DNA of 64,000 nucleotides. Source: Georgenia faecalis (GTDB lineage: Bacteria; Actinomycetota; Actinomycetes; Actinomycetales; Actinomycetaceae). Both the position numbers and the translations under genes were made by a program. The notes beneath the pieces are model-generated. The model was not told the DNA's origin, made no database searches, and saw only the letters and a list, made by a program, of their open reading frames with translations. This document shows, in pieces, positions 54,739 to 62,866 of this stretch (positions within the stretch are counted from its first letter, which is position 1; each line of letters opens with the position of its first letter). Location of the stretch: the NCBI RefSeq assembly GCF_003710105.1, contig NZ_CP033325.1, positions 3,162,001 through 3,226,000 of the forward strand, given 5' to 3'.

Positions 54739-57690
54739 ATGTCCATCACGCCGCAGGCGAAGCAGAAGAACCGCGCCGCCCGTCGCGGGCTCACGGTCGA
54801 GCGCGTGTTCACCACGCCCGGCTCGCACCCGTACGACGAGGTGACGTGGGGGCGGCGTGACATCGTCCAGACGAACTGGAAGAGCGGCGAGACCATCTTC
54901 TCGCAGGAGGGCGTCGAGTTCCCGGACTTCTGGTCCCAGAACGCGGCGACCATCGTCACGACCAAGTACTTCCGTGGCGCCATGGGGGCCAGCACCCGCG
55001 AGCGCAGCCTCAAGCAGCTCATCGACCGCGTCGTGCTCACCTACACCAAGGCGGGCAAGGACAACGGCTACTTCGCCTCGGACGCCGACGCGGAGGTCTT
55101 CGAGCACGAGCTCACCTGGATGCTCCTGCACCAGGTCTTCTCCTTCAACTCCCCGGTGTGGTTCAACGTCGGCACGGCGAGCCCGCAGCAGGTGAGCGCC
55201 TGCTTCATCCTCAACGTCGACGACTCGATGGACTCGATCCTCAACTGGTACCGCGAGGAGGGCCTCATCTTCAAGGGCGGCTCCGGCGCGGGCCTCAACC
55301 TCTCGCGGATCCGGTCCTCCAAGGAGCTCCTCTCCTCCGGCGGCACCGCCTCGGGCCCCATCTCCTTCATGCGGGGCGCCGACGCCTCCGCCGGGACCAT
55401 CAAGTCCGGGGGCGCCACCCGGCGCGCGGCCAAGATGGTCGTCCTCGACGTCGACCACCCCGACATCGAGGACTTCATCGAGACCAAGGCCCGCGAGGAG
55501 GGCAAGATCCGCGCCCTGCGCGAGGCCGGGTACGACATGGACCTCGGCGGGCGCGACATCGTCTCCGTCCAGTACCAGAACGCCAACAACTCGGTGCGCG
55601 TCTCCGACGAGTTCATGCGCGCCGTCGAGTCCGGCACCAGCTTCGGCCTCAAGGCCCGCACCGACGGCCGGGTCGTCGAGACGGTCGACGCCAAGGCGCT
55701 CTTCCGCAAGATCTCCCAGGCGGCGTGGGAGTGCGCGGACCCGGGTCTGCAGTACGACGACACCATCAACGACTGGCACACCAGCCCCGAGTCGGGGCGG
55801 ATCAACGCGTCGAACCCCTGCAGCGAGTACATGCACCTCGACAACTCCTCGTGCAACCTCGCCTCGCTCAACCTCCTCGCCTTCCTCCGCGAGGACGACA
55901 CCTTCGACGTCGAGCGCTTCGTCAAGACCGTCGAGATCGTCATCACGGCGATGGACATCTCCATCTGCTTCGCCGACTTCCCCACCGAGGCGATCGGCGA
56001 GACGACCCGCGCCTTCCGTCAGCTCGGCATCGGCTACGCCAACCTCGGCGCGCTGCTCATGGCGACCGGCCACGGCTACGACTCCGAGGGCGGGCGCCAG
56101 CTCGCCGCCGCCCTCACCTCGCTCATGACGGGTGCGGCCTACCGCCGCTCCGCCGAGCTCGCCGGCGCCGTCGGCCCCTACGACGGCTACGCCCGCAACG
56201 CCACCGCCCACCAGCGGGTCATGCGCAAGCACGCCGCCGCGAACGACGAGCTCCGCCCCCTCGACGAGATGGACTCCGCCATCCAGACGGCGGCCACCGA
56301 GCAGTGGCTCACGGGCATCACCATCGGCGAGGCCAACGGCTGGCGCAACGCCCAGGCCAGCGTCCTGGCCCCCACGGGCACCATCGGCTTCATGATGGAC
56401 TGCGACACCACCGGCATCGAGCCCGACTTCTCGCTGGTGAAGTTCAAGAAGCTCGTCGGCGGCGGCTCCATGCAGATCGTCAACCAGACGGTGCCCCGCG
56501 CGCTGCGCCGCCTCGGGTACGCCGAGGAGACCATCGAGGCGATCGTCGAGTACATCGCCGAGCACGGCCACGTCGTCGACGCCCCCGGCCTCGCCCTCGA
56601 GCACTACGAGATCTTCGACTGCGCCATGGGCAAGCGGTCCATCGCCCCCATGGGCCACGTCAACATGATGGCGGCCGTCCAGCCGTTCCTCTCCGGTGCC
56701 ATCTCCAAGACGGTCAACCTCCCCGAGACGGCGACCATCGAGGAGATCGAGAACGTCTACTTCCAGGGCTGGAAGCTCGGCCTCAAGGCGCTCGCCGTCT
56801 ACCGCGACAACTGCAAGGTCGGCCAGCCGCTGTCCGACTCCAAGGCGAAGACGGCCGACAAGGCCGTCGAGGCAGTGGCCGAGAAGGCCGTCGAGAAGGC
56901 GGTCGCGGCGCCCGCGGCGGAGCACGCCCGCCCGACACGCCGACGCCTGCCCAAGGCCCGCCCGTCCCTCACGACGTCGTTCAAGATCGGCGGCGCCGAG
57001 GGCTACATGACGGCCGGGTCCTACCCCGACAACGGCCTCGGCGAGGTGTTCCTCAAGCTGGGCAAGCAGGGCTCCACGCTGGCCGGCGTCATGGACGCCT
57101 TCTCCATCGCGGTGTCGATCGGCCTGCAGTACGGGGTGCCGCTGGAGACGTACGTGCAGAAGTTCACCAACCTGCGCTTCGAGCCGGCCGGCCTCACCGA
57201 CGACTCCGACATCCGGATGGCGCAGTCGATCATGGACTACATCTTCCGGCGCCTCGCCCTGGACTACCTGCCCTACGAGACCCGCGCGGGGCTGGGCATC
57301 TACACGACGGCGGAGCGGACCCGGTACGCCGAGACCGGTTCGTACGAGGCCGACGACGCCGCCGAGCTGGAGTCGTTCTCCCAGTCCGCCGGCGAGCAGG
57401 CCGAGGCGGCCCCCGAGGCCCCGGCTCCGGCTCCGGCCGCGCCGAGCGCCCCGAACCCGTCGGCGAGCAGCCCGTCGGCGAACAGCCCGTCGGTGAGCGG
57501 CGCGGCGGCCCCGGCCCCCGGTGCCCGCCTGGTGACCTCCGGCCAGGTGCACTCCTCCGCCGAGCTCTTCGAGCTCCAGCAGGGCCAGACGGCGGACGCC
57601 CCGCTGTGCATGTCCTGCGGGATCAAGATGCGCCCGGCCGGCTCCTGCTACGTCTGCGAGGGCTGCGGCTCCACCAGCGGCTGCAGCTGA
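54739..57690 (+). CDS. nrdJ: Vitamin B12-dependent (class II) ribonucleotide reductase
   Basis: This is a 983-residue enzyme reducing ribonucleotides, with adenosylcobalamin as the radical source. Motifs include SFNSPVWFNVG, SACFILNVDDSMDSI, FKGGSGAGLNLSRIRS, INASNPCSEYMHLDNSSCNLASLNLLAF, SVLAPTGTIGFMMDCDTTG and GHVNMMAAVQPFLSGAISKTVNLPE. An Ala/Pro/Ser-rich linker (about 880-935) leads to the Cys-rich tail CMSCGIKM, CYVCEGCG. ATG54739 has AAGGAGA 6 bases upstream. It follows the cobalamin uptake operon and depends on it for cofactor. It is likely repressed by NrdR. Confidence 0.97.
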   Translation: MSITPQAKQKNRAARRGLTVERVFTTPGSHPYDEVTWGRRDIVQTNWKSGETIFSQEGVEFPDFWSQNAATIVTTKYFRGAMGASTRERSLKQLIDRVVLTYTKAGKDNGYFASDADAEVFEHELTWMLLHQVFSFNSPVWFNVGTASPQQVSACFILNVDDSMDSILNWYREEGLIFKGGSGAGLNLSRIRSSKELLSSGGTASGPISFMRGADASAGTIKSGGATRRAAKMVVLDVDHPDIEDFIETKAREEGKIRALREAGYDMDLGGRDIVSVQYQNANNSVRVSDEFMRAVESGTSFGLKARTDGRVVETVDAKALFRKISQAAWECADPGLQYDDTINDWHTSPESGRINASNPCSEYMHLDNSSCNLASLNLLAFLREDDTFDVERFVKTVEIVITAMDISICFADFPTEAIGETTRAFRQLGIGYANLGALLMATGHGYDSEGGRQLAAALTSLMTGAAYRRSAELAGAVGPYDGYARNATAHQRVMRKHAAANDELRPLDEMDSAIQTAATEQWLTGITIGEANGWRNAQASVLAPTGTIGFMMDCDTTGIEPDFSLVKFKKLVGGGSMQIVNQTVPRALRRLGYAEETIEAIVEYIAEHGHVVDAPGLALEHYEIFDCAMGKRSIAPMGHVNMMAAVQPFLSGAISKTVNLPETATIEEIENVYFQGWKLGLKALAVYRDNCKVGQPLSDSKAKTADKAVEAVAEKAVEKAVAAPAAEHARPTRRRLPKARPSLTTSFKIGGAEGYMTAGSYPDNGLGEVFLKLGKQGSTLAGVMDAFSIAVSIGLQYGVPLETYVQKFTNLRFEPAGLTDDSDIRMAQSIMDYIFRRLALDYLPYETRAGLGIYTTAERTRYAETGSYEADDAAELESFSQSAGEQAEAAPEAPAPAPAAPSAPNPSASSPSANSPSVSGAAAPAPGARLVTSGQVHSSAELFELQQGQTADAPLCMSCGIKMRPAGSCYVCEGCGSTSGCS

Positions 57691-57701
57691 CCCGAGCGAC
57701 C

Positions 57702-57742
57702 GGTAGGGCCCCCGAGACTCCACGGAGCTCGGGGGCCCTACC
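57702..57742 (+). terminator. nrdJ terminator
   Basis: Perfect 15-bp arms (57702-57716 and 57728-57742) with an 11-nt loop start 11 bases after the nrdJ stop. Confidence 0.85.
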
Positions 57743-57800
57743 CGTTCCCGGGGCCGGCACCCCCTGGTCAACGCCCGCCCGGCGAGCGCATGATGGACCG

Positions 57801-58031
57801 ATGGGACGCATCGCAGCGTTGCCCACCCGGGGCGAGGTCTTCGTCGACGAGCGCGGCGGGGGCCGGTGCCTGCGCGCCTCCTGGCACCACGAGGCGGGCG
57901 TCGTCGTCCTCTCGCTGTGGCAGGACGGCTCCTGCATGGGGACGTTCCGGCTGCCCGCGGGCGAGGTCCCCTCGTTCGTCGCGTCGCTCACCCAGGGGCT
58001 CACCGACGGCTACGCCGCGCGCGAGGGCTAG
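57801..58031 (+). CDS. Small conserved protein of unknown function
   Basis: This is a 76-residue soluble protein, MGRIAALPTRGEVFVDERGG at the start, then RASWHHEAGVVVLSLWQDGSCMGTFRLPAGEVPSFV. It has a compact beta pattern seen in short actinobacterial hypothetical proteins. There is no signal, no membrane helix and no metal motif. ATG57801 follows the terminator of nrdJ by 58 bases; CATGAT 7 bases upstream could be a leaderless -10. It is convergent with the YbaK gene with 11 bases between stops. Confidence 0.7.
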   Translation: MGRIAALPTRGEVFVDERGGGRCLRASWHHEAGVVVLSLWQDGSCMGTFRLPAGEVPSFVASLTQGLTDGYAAREG

Positions 58032-58042
58032 CGCACGGAGCG

Positions 58043-58546
58043 CTAGAGCGGGTCGGTGACGTCGGCCCGCCGCGCCCCGAGCGCGGCGACCAGCGCGTCG
58101 CCGTCGACGGTCGCGGCGACGCCGAACGCTCCCGCGCCGATCGAGACGGCGCCGCGTACCCGCTCGTCCGCGATCACCGGCCAGGCGCGCGTCGCGCCGA
58201 ACGGGGTGATCGTCCCGCGCTCGTACCCGGTGACGTCCCGGGCCGTCGCGGCGTCGGGCATGGACAAGCGGTTCACCCCGAGCAGCGCGCGGAGCTTGGG
58301 CCAGGAGATCGACCGGTCGCCCGGGACGAGGACGAAGAGGTAGTCGTCCTCGCCGCGCCGTACGACGAGCGTCTTGATGATCGCCGACGGGTCCACCCCA
58401 CGGGCTGCCGCGGCCTCGTCGAGGCTCCTGACCAGGCCGTGCGCGGTGACGGTGTACCGCAGCCCGGAGGCCGCGAGCGCCGCCGTGGCCGGGGTCTCCG
58501 GCACCCCACTGCCGGCGGTGCCGGTCTCCTCGCTCTCCGGAGCCAC
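58043..58546 (-). CDS. YbaK/EbsC-type aminoacyl-tRNA deacylase
   Basis: This is a 167-residue editing-domain protein that hydrolyses mischarged tRNA such as Cys-tRNA(Pro). The catalytic Lys lies in SAIIKTLVVRRGEDDYLFVLVPGDRSISWPKL, and GYERGTITPFGATRAWPVIAD is the family's G-x-x-x-P-G loop variant. The N-terminal 20 residues are disordered. GTG58546 lies one base into the stop codon of the GH89 gene upstream (TAGTG), so it may be co-translated with it. Confidence 0.9.
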   Translation of the reverse strand: MAPESEETGTAGSGVPETPATAALAASGLRYTVTAHGLVRSLDEAAAARGVDPSAIIKTLVVRRGEDDYLFVLVPGDRSISWPKLRALLGVNRLSMPDAATARDVTGYERGTITPFGATRAWPVIADERVRGAVSIGAGAFGVAATVDGDALVAALGARRADVTDPL

Positions 58547-61500
58547 TAGGCGAGGGTACGACGCCGGAGCGCGAGGACCACGAGGGCGCCGAGCAGGACC
58601 AGGCTGAGCGCAGCCAGCAGCGGCGTGGCCCCGTCCGCCCCGGTGTCCGGCAGGTCACCGCCCGGCCCGGCCCCTCCCGAGGGAGGCCCCGCCGGGTCCG
58701 GGCCCGCCCCGCCCGTCGGGTCACCTGTCGGGTCACCCGTCGGGTCACCCTGGGGCTCGGCCGTCGTGGGACCGGCCGTCGGTTCCGTCGTGGGCGGCTC
58801 GGTGGTCGGCGGCTCGGTGGTCGGCGGCTCGGTGGTCGGCGGCTCGGTGGTCGGCGGCTCGGTGGTCGGCGGCTCGGTGGTCGGCGGCTCCGTGGTCGGC
58901 GGCTCCGTGGTCGGCGGCTCCGTGGTCGGCGGCTCCGTGGTCGGCGGCTCCGTGGTCGGCGGCTCCGTGGTCGGCGGCTCCGTCGTCGGCGGCTCCGTCG
59001 TCGGCGGCTCCGTCGTCGGCGGCTCCGTCGTCGGCGGCTCCGTCGTCGGCGGCTCCGTCGGCTCCGTCGGCGGCTCCTCGACATCCTCCACGCACTCCAG
59101 GCGGGCGTCGGCCCAGTTCGTCCGGTCCCAGAAGTTGTTGGCGTCCGCGTGGTCGACGACGAGGCGCAGCGTCCGCGCCCCCGTGACGTCGACGTCGACG
59201 GCCCGCGGATCCTCCCCGCCCCGGACGACGTCGCTGGCGAACACCCGGTCGCCGTCCGCCCACACCTCGACCGTGACGTCACCCTCGGCGTCGTCGCGGT
59301 CCATCGTGTCGTCGATGCCCACCAGCGAGGAGAACCGGGTGCAGACGCCGCCGAGGAAGAACTCGGCCTCGGCGTCGGCGTTGGTGCCCAGCCCCTTGTC
59401 GTACGTGGTGCCATCCAGCCGCAGCGCGCCGCCGTCCCCGGCGGCCGACTCCCCGTTGTGCATGTCCCGCTCCCACGGCCCCAGCTCAGCGGTCGCGGTG
59501 AGGAAGGGCAGGTCGGACAGGTAGTGGGTCCCGGCGGCCGGCGCCACCGGCGTCAGGGCTCCCGGCGTGGCGAACCCGGCGAACTGGGCCAGCCCCCGGC
59601 CGCTGCCCGCGGCGGTCATGAAGAGGCCAACGTCGGAGCGTTCCGCGGCCGGGACGGTCGCCGCACCCACGCGCGTCCAGGCCTCGCCGTCCGTGCTGCA
59701 CTCCCCGACGAACTGCATGCCCTCCCGGGTGATGCGCAGGTGAGCACTGCCGGAGAAGGACCGGTCGTTGGTGAAGGACTCCAGCTGGCCGTCCGCGTTG
59801 CCGTCCCACGAGAAGACGCACCCGTTGGCGGGCGTGAGGGCGAGGTTGAGGAAGCCCCGGCTCGTCCCCGAGGCCATCTCGTCGCGGACGAGGAGACCGG
59901 CGCGCGCCCACGGCCCGGTGACGTCCTGGCTGAGCACCTCGGTGGTCGCCGAGTCGCCGGAGCCGAGGGCGAGGTCCCGGTAGATCGCCCCGAACTGGTT
60001 CGTGGGCCCCCACAGGTCCGAGCCGCCCCCGATGATCGCGTACTCGTCGTCGCGCTGACCGAACAGCGCGCCGTTGGCGGAGAACGTGCGGTTCGGCGGC
60101 GTAACGCCGTCGGCGGTCATGATGCGGGCCGTCGTCGACGTCCGGTACGGCGCAGCCTCCATCTCGTAGCGGGCACCCGCCTCGAGCGCGGCGACCACCG
60201 CGTCCACGGCTGCGGGGTCGGAGAGCGTGACCTCGAAGCGCGCGGTGAGCTCACCGCCGGGCGGGACGGTGGCGGGCCCGGCCTCGCCCAGCGCCCGCAC
60301 CGCGAGCCCCGCAGGGGCGGCGAGGTCGAGCGTCACGCCGGTGGCCGCGGAGAAGGGGTGGACGTTGTCGAGGGAGACCTCGACGACGACAGGCTCCGAC
60401 GGGGTGACGGCGGCCGGCTCGACCGTGACGGTCGGTGTCAGCGGCGACGGGTCCTCGCGCAGGAAGTCGACGATCTCACCCGCGACGGCGTGGACGTCGC
60501 CGGTGGGCTCCGTCGGCAGCGGGTCGGTCCGCCGCGTCCACGCGTCACCGACCGCGAACCAGTCGATCGCGGCGGGCGCACGGCCGTCGACGAGGGCCGC
60601 CTCGAGCTCGGCGAAGTAGGTGCGCCAGCGCGGCGCGTAGTACGTGCTGATGAGGCCGGACCACTCCCGGTTGGCGTAGTCGCGTAGGCCGGCCTCGGCG
60701 CCGGCCCGGGGAGCCCAGACGGTGACGAGGGTGCGCGCGTCGAACTCGAACGCGTCGGCGTGCGCCTCGTCCCGGCCCCAGGCGCGCGCGTCGGCGAGCC
60801 ACGGGCCGAGCATGGTCTGCGGATTGGTCGCCGTCACGCGGTCGAGGAGGGTGAGCGCCTCGTCCCAGCGGCCGGTGAGCTCCCGGAACACCGCCAGGTC
60901 GCCCTCGTCGTACGCGCGCTTGATCTGCGGCAGGAGCACCCGGCTCTGGTTGGAGAGCACCTGCCGAGCGGTGTCCATGAGGTCGTAGCGGTAGGCGCTC
61001 GAGCCGCGCAGCTCGGGGGCGACGTCGAGGAGCGCCGGCAGGGCCTGCGCGAGCTCGACCGCGTCGTAGCGCTGGTAGTCCGGCGACCACGCTGCCGCCG
61101 TCCCCACGGTGAGGCTCGGCTGTGCGCCGAACAGGCCGTCCTGGGCCTCGCTCCACTCCCCCGCGGGCATCGCGTAGGCGGTGGCACCCAGGTGCTGCCA
61201 GGCCCGGGCGGCGGACTCGTCCTCGCCGCCGTAGCGCCGGGCCGCCCAGTCGGCGTAGGCGTCCGGCATGTCCTGGGGTCCGTCCTGCCAGGGCAGTGCC
61301 GTGAGGAAGTCGAGGGCCACGGGGTTGTTGTCGCTGGCCTCGGGGAGCACGGCGATACCGTCGAGGGCGCTGGAGTCCTTGGCCAGCCAGTCCCAGTAGC
61401 GCTCGTTCCACACGCTCATGTTGGCGCCCATGGTGGTGTGGCCGCCGAAGTTCCAGATCGCGCCGAAGGCGTAGGGAGTGCCGGCCCAGGTCGCCTCGCG

Positions 61501-62694
61501 GTCGAGGCCCGTGTAACGGTCGGAGAGCCCGTCGAGGACCAGCATCCGCGACCGTTCGACGGCCTCGAGGGTCTGGGGGCGGGGGTTGTTCTGCCACCCG
61601 AGGATCGCCCAGATGGCGTCCGGGTGGGCGCGGCGGAGCGCCGTCTCGACGGCCCGGCTCGCCGCCGGGACGTCGACCGGGCCCGCCTGCCCGCCCTCGT
61701 GCAGGAGGTCCATCTTGTACATCGACGACGCGCCGAACCGTGCCTCGGAGCTGGCGTAGAACGCCTCGGCCACCGCGGCGAACGGTTCGCCCGTGGGGTC
61801 CAGCCAGCCCGGGCGCTCGAACCCAACCCACCCGCCCTGCGGGACGACCCGGGCGCCCGGGTTCCGCGCGGCGAACCCGTCGGGCACGGTGCCGAAGTAC
61901 CCGGGCAGCACCGGGGTCATGCCGAGCTCACGCAGCCGGTCCGCGATCCGCGCGCCGAGCGCCGCGCGCTCCTCGATGAGGGTGCGCGGGGTGGGGGCGG
62001 GAAAGCCGGACATGTTCTGGAGGAGCCACCACGGCTGATGGGCCGGCAGCGGGATCCAGTCGAGCATCTCGGCCTCGGAGTAGCCGAACCGGGTGAAGGT
62101 GTCGAGGTAGACGGCTTCCGCCCCCACCGGCATGAAGACCTCGTTGATGCCGTGGAGGGCGAGCACGTCGATGGTGCGCTCCCAGTCCTCCCACGTCCGG
62201 TACGGGCCGGTGTACCCGTCGTCGGTGTCGTTGAGGGCGAAGCGGTGGGAGACGTTGGCGGTCTGGACGATCTCCTCCGCCGGGAGCGGGAGCTCGCCGA
62301 CCTGGCTGAGGCTGTCGCCGTTCCACGAGACGTTGACCCCGGCGACCTCGCCGAGGTAGGCGTTCAGCCCGCGCAGGAGGACTGCCGGCGTCGTGCCGCC
62401 GATGGCGACGACGTCGCCGTCGGCCCGGACGCGGTAGTGGTCGACGCCGGGCTCCGTCGCCTCCTCGGCGAGGAAACGGACCTGGTCGGCGGCGTCGCCG
62501 AGGAGCCGCTCGGCGGCGGCCTCGGCCGGTGCCGTGCTCCAGTCGGCCGCAACGGCCGCGGGCGACGGAGCTGGTCCCTCCGGTGCGGCCGCGGGCATGA
62601 CGGTCGTCGCCCCCGTCGCAGGGAGGACCATGGAGGCACCCACGGCAGCGAGGCTGGCGACGATGACGGCGGAGCGGGCGAGCAGACGGACCAC
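58546..62694 (-). CDS. Sortase-anchored GH89 alpha-N-acetylglucosaminidase
   Basis: This is a 1382-residue secreted protein. A signal peptide (to about residue 30) is followed by the NAGLU/GH89 region (about 40-720). The catalytic Glu candidates are in YKMDLLHEGGQAG and in VLPEASDNNPVA, and FGAIWNFGGHTTMGAN is family-typical. Then come a beta-sandwich region (near 860-1010), an NPCBM domain (about 1015-1170, YDKGLGTNADAEAEFFLGG), a TTEPP repeat stalk, and LPDTG with a membrane helix and basic tail. It removes terminal alpha-GlcNAc from glycans outside the cell. GTG62694 has GGGAGG 8 bases upstream; ATG62709 and ATG62724 are in frame alternatives. Confidence 0.9.
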   Translation of the reverse strand: MVRLLARSAVIVASLAAVGASMVLPATGATTVMPAAAPEGPAPSPAAVAADWSTAPAEAAAERLLGDAADQVRFLAEEATEPGVDHYRVRADGDVVAIGGTTPAVLLRGLNAYLGEVAGVNVSWNGDSLSQVGELPLPAEEIVQTANVSHRFALNDTDDGYTGPYRTWEDWERTIDVLALHGINEVFMPVGAEAVYLDTFTRFGYSEAEMLDWIPLPAHQPWWLLQNMSGFPAPTPRTLIEERAALGARIADRLRELGMTPVLPGYFGTVPDGFAARNPGARVVPQGGWVGFERPGWLDPTGEPFAAVAEAFYASSEARFGASSMYKMDLLHEGGQAGPVDVPAASRAVETALRRAHPDAIWAILGWQNNPRPQTLEAVERSRMLVLDGLSDRYTGLDREATWAGTPYAFGAIWNFGGHTTMGANMSVWNERYWDWLAKDSSALDGIAVLPEASDNNPVALDFLTALPWQDGPQDMPDAYADWAARRYGGEDESAARAWQHLGATAYAMPAGEWSEAQDGLFGAQPSLTVGTAAAWSPDYQRYDAVELAQALPALLDVAPELRGSSAYRYDLMDTARQVLSNQSRVLLPQIKRAYDEGDLAVFRELTGRWDEALTLLDRVTATNPQTMLGPWLADARAWGRDEAHADAFEFDARTLVTVWAPRAGAEAGLRDYANREWSGLISTYYAPRWRTYFAELEAALVDGRAPAAIDWFAVGDAWTRRTDPLPTEPTGDVHAVAGEIVDFLREDPSPLTPTVTVEPAAVTPSEPVVVEVSLDNVHPFSAATGVTLDLAAPAGLAVRALGEAGPATVPPGGELTARFEVTLSDPAAVDAVVAALEAGARYEMEAAPYRTSTTARIMTADGVTPPNRTFSANGALFGQRDDEYAIIGGGSDLWGPTNQFGAIYRDLALGSGDSATTEVLSQDVTGPWARAGLLVRDEMASGTSRGFLNLALTPANGCVFSWDGNADGQLESFTNDRSFSGSAHLRITREGMQFVGECSTDGEAWTRVGAATVPAAERSDVGLFMTAAGSGRGLAQFAGFATPGALTPVAPAAGTHYLSDLPFLTATAELGPWERDMHNGESAAGDGGALRLDGTTYDKGLGTNADAEAEFFLGGVCTRFSSLVGIDDTMDRDDAEGDVTVEVWADGDRVFASDVVRGGEDPRAVDVDVTGARTLRLVVDHADANNFWDRTNWADARLECVEDVEEPPTEPTEPPTTEPPTTEPPTTEPPTTEPPTTEPPTTEPPTTEPPTTEPPTTEPPTTEPPTTEPPTTEPPTTEPPTTEPPTTEPPTTEPPTTEPPTTEPTAGPTTAEPQGDPTGDPTGDPTGGAGPDPAGPPSGGAGPGGDLPDTGADGATPLLAALSLVLLGALVVLALRRRTLA
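58801..59055 (-). repeat. Seventeen 15-bp tandem repeats encoding the TTEPP stalk
   Basis: Units of 15 bases run in three blocks by codon form: six with ggtggtc, six with cgtggtc, five with cgtcgtc, all followed by ggcggctc. They encode the wall-spanning Thr/Glu/Pro stalk. The block structure suggests stepwise expansion. Confidence 0.95.
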
Positions 62695-62866
62695 GTTCGG
62701 GCCTCCCATGACGGCCCGCGTCATGTTCTGTGGAGAACTACGGGTCTCGGTCAGTGACTCGCAGGCTCGCGGTCCGGAACGGCGACGTGAAAGGAGTGTT
62801 CACCGCGGGCCTTGCACACGAATGATCGTGCCACGCCGGCGTGCGGCCCGGGGCGGAATGACTCGC

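Noticed and set aside
54721-57771. A 1016-residue open frame antisense to nrdJ
   Set aside because: It is a compositional shadow of the GC-rich nrdJ reading frame, has no ribosome site and shows no family motif.
58801-59055. Tandem 15-bp repeats considered as CRISPR
   Set aside because: There are no spacers, and the units encode a continuous TTEPP stalk.
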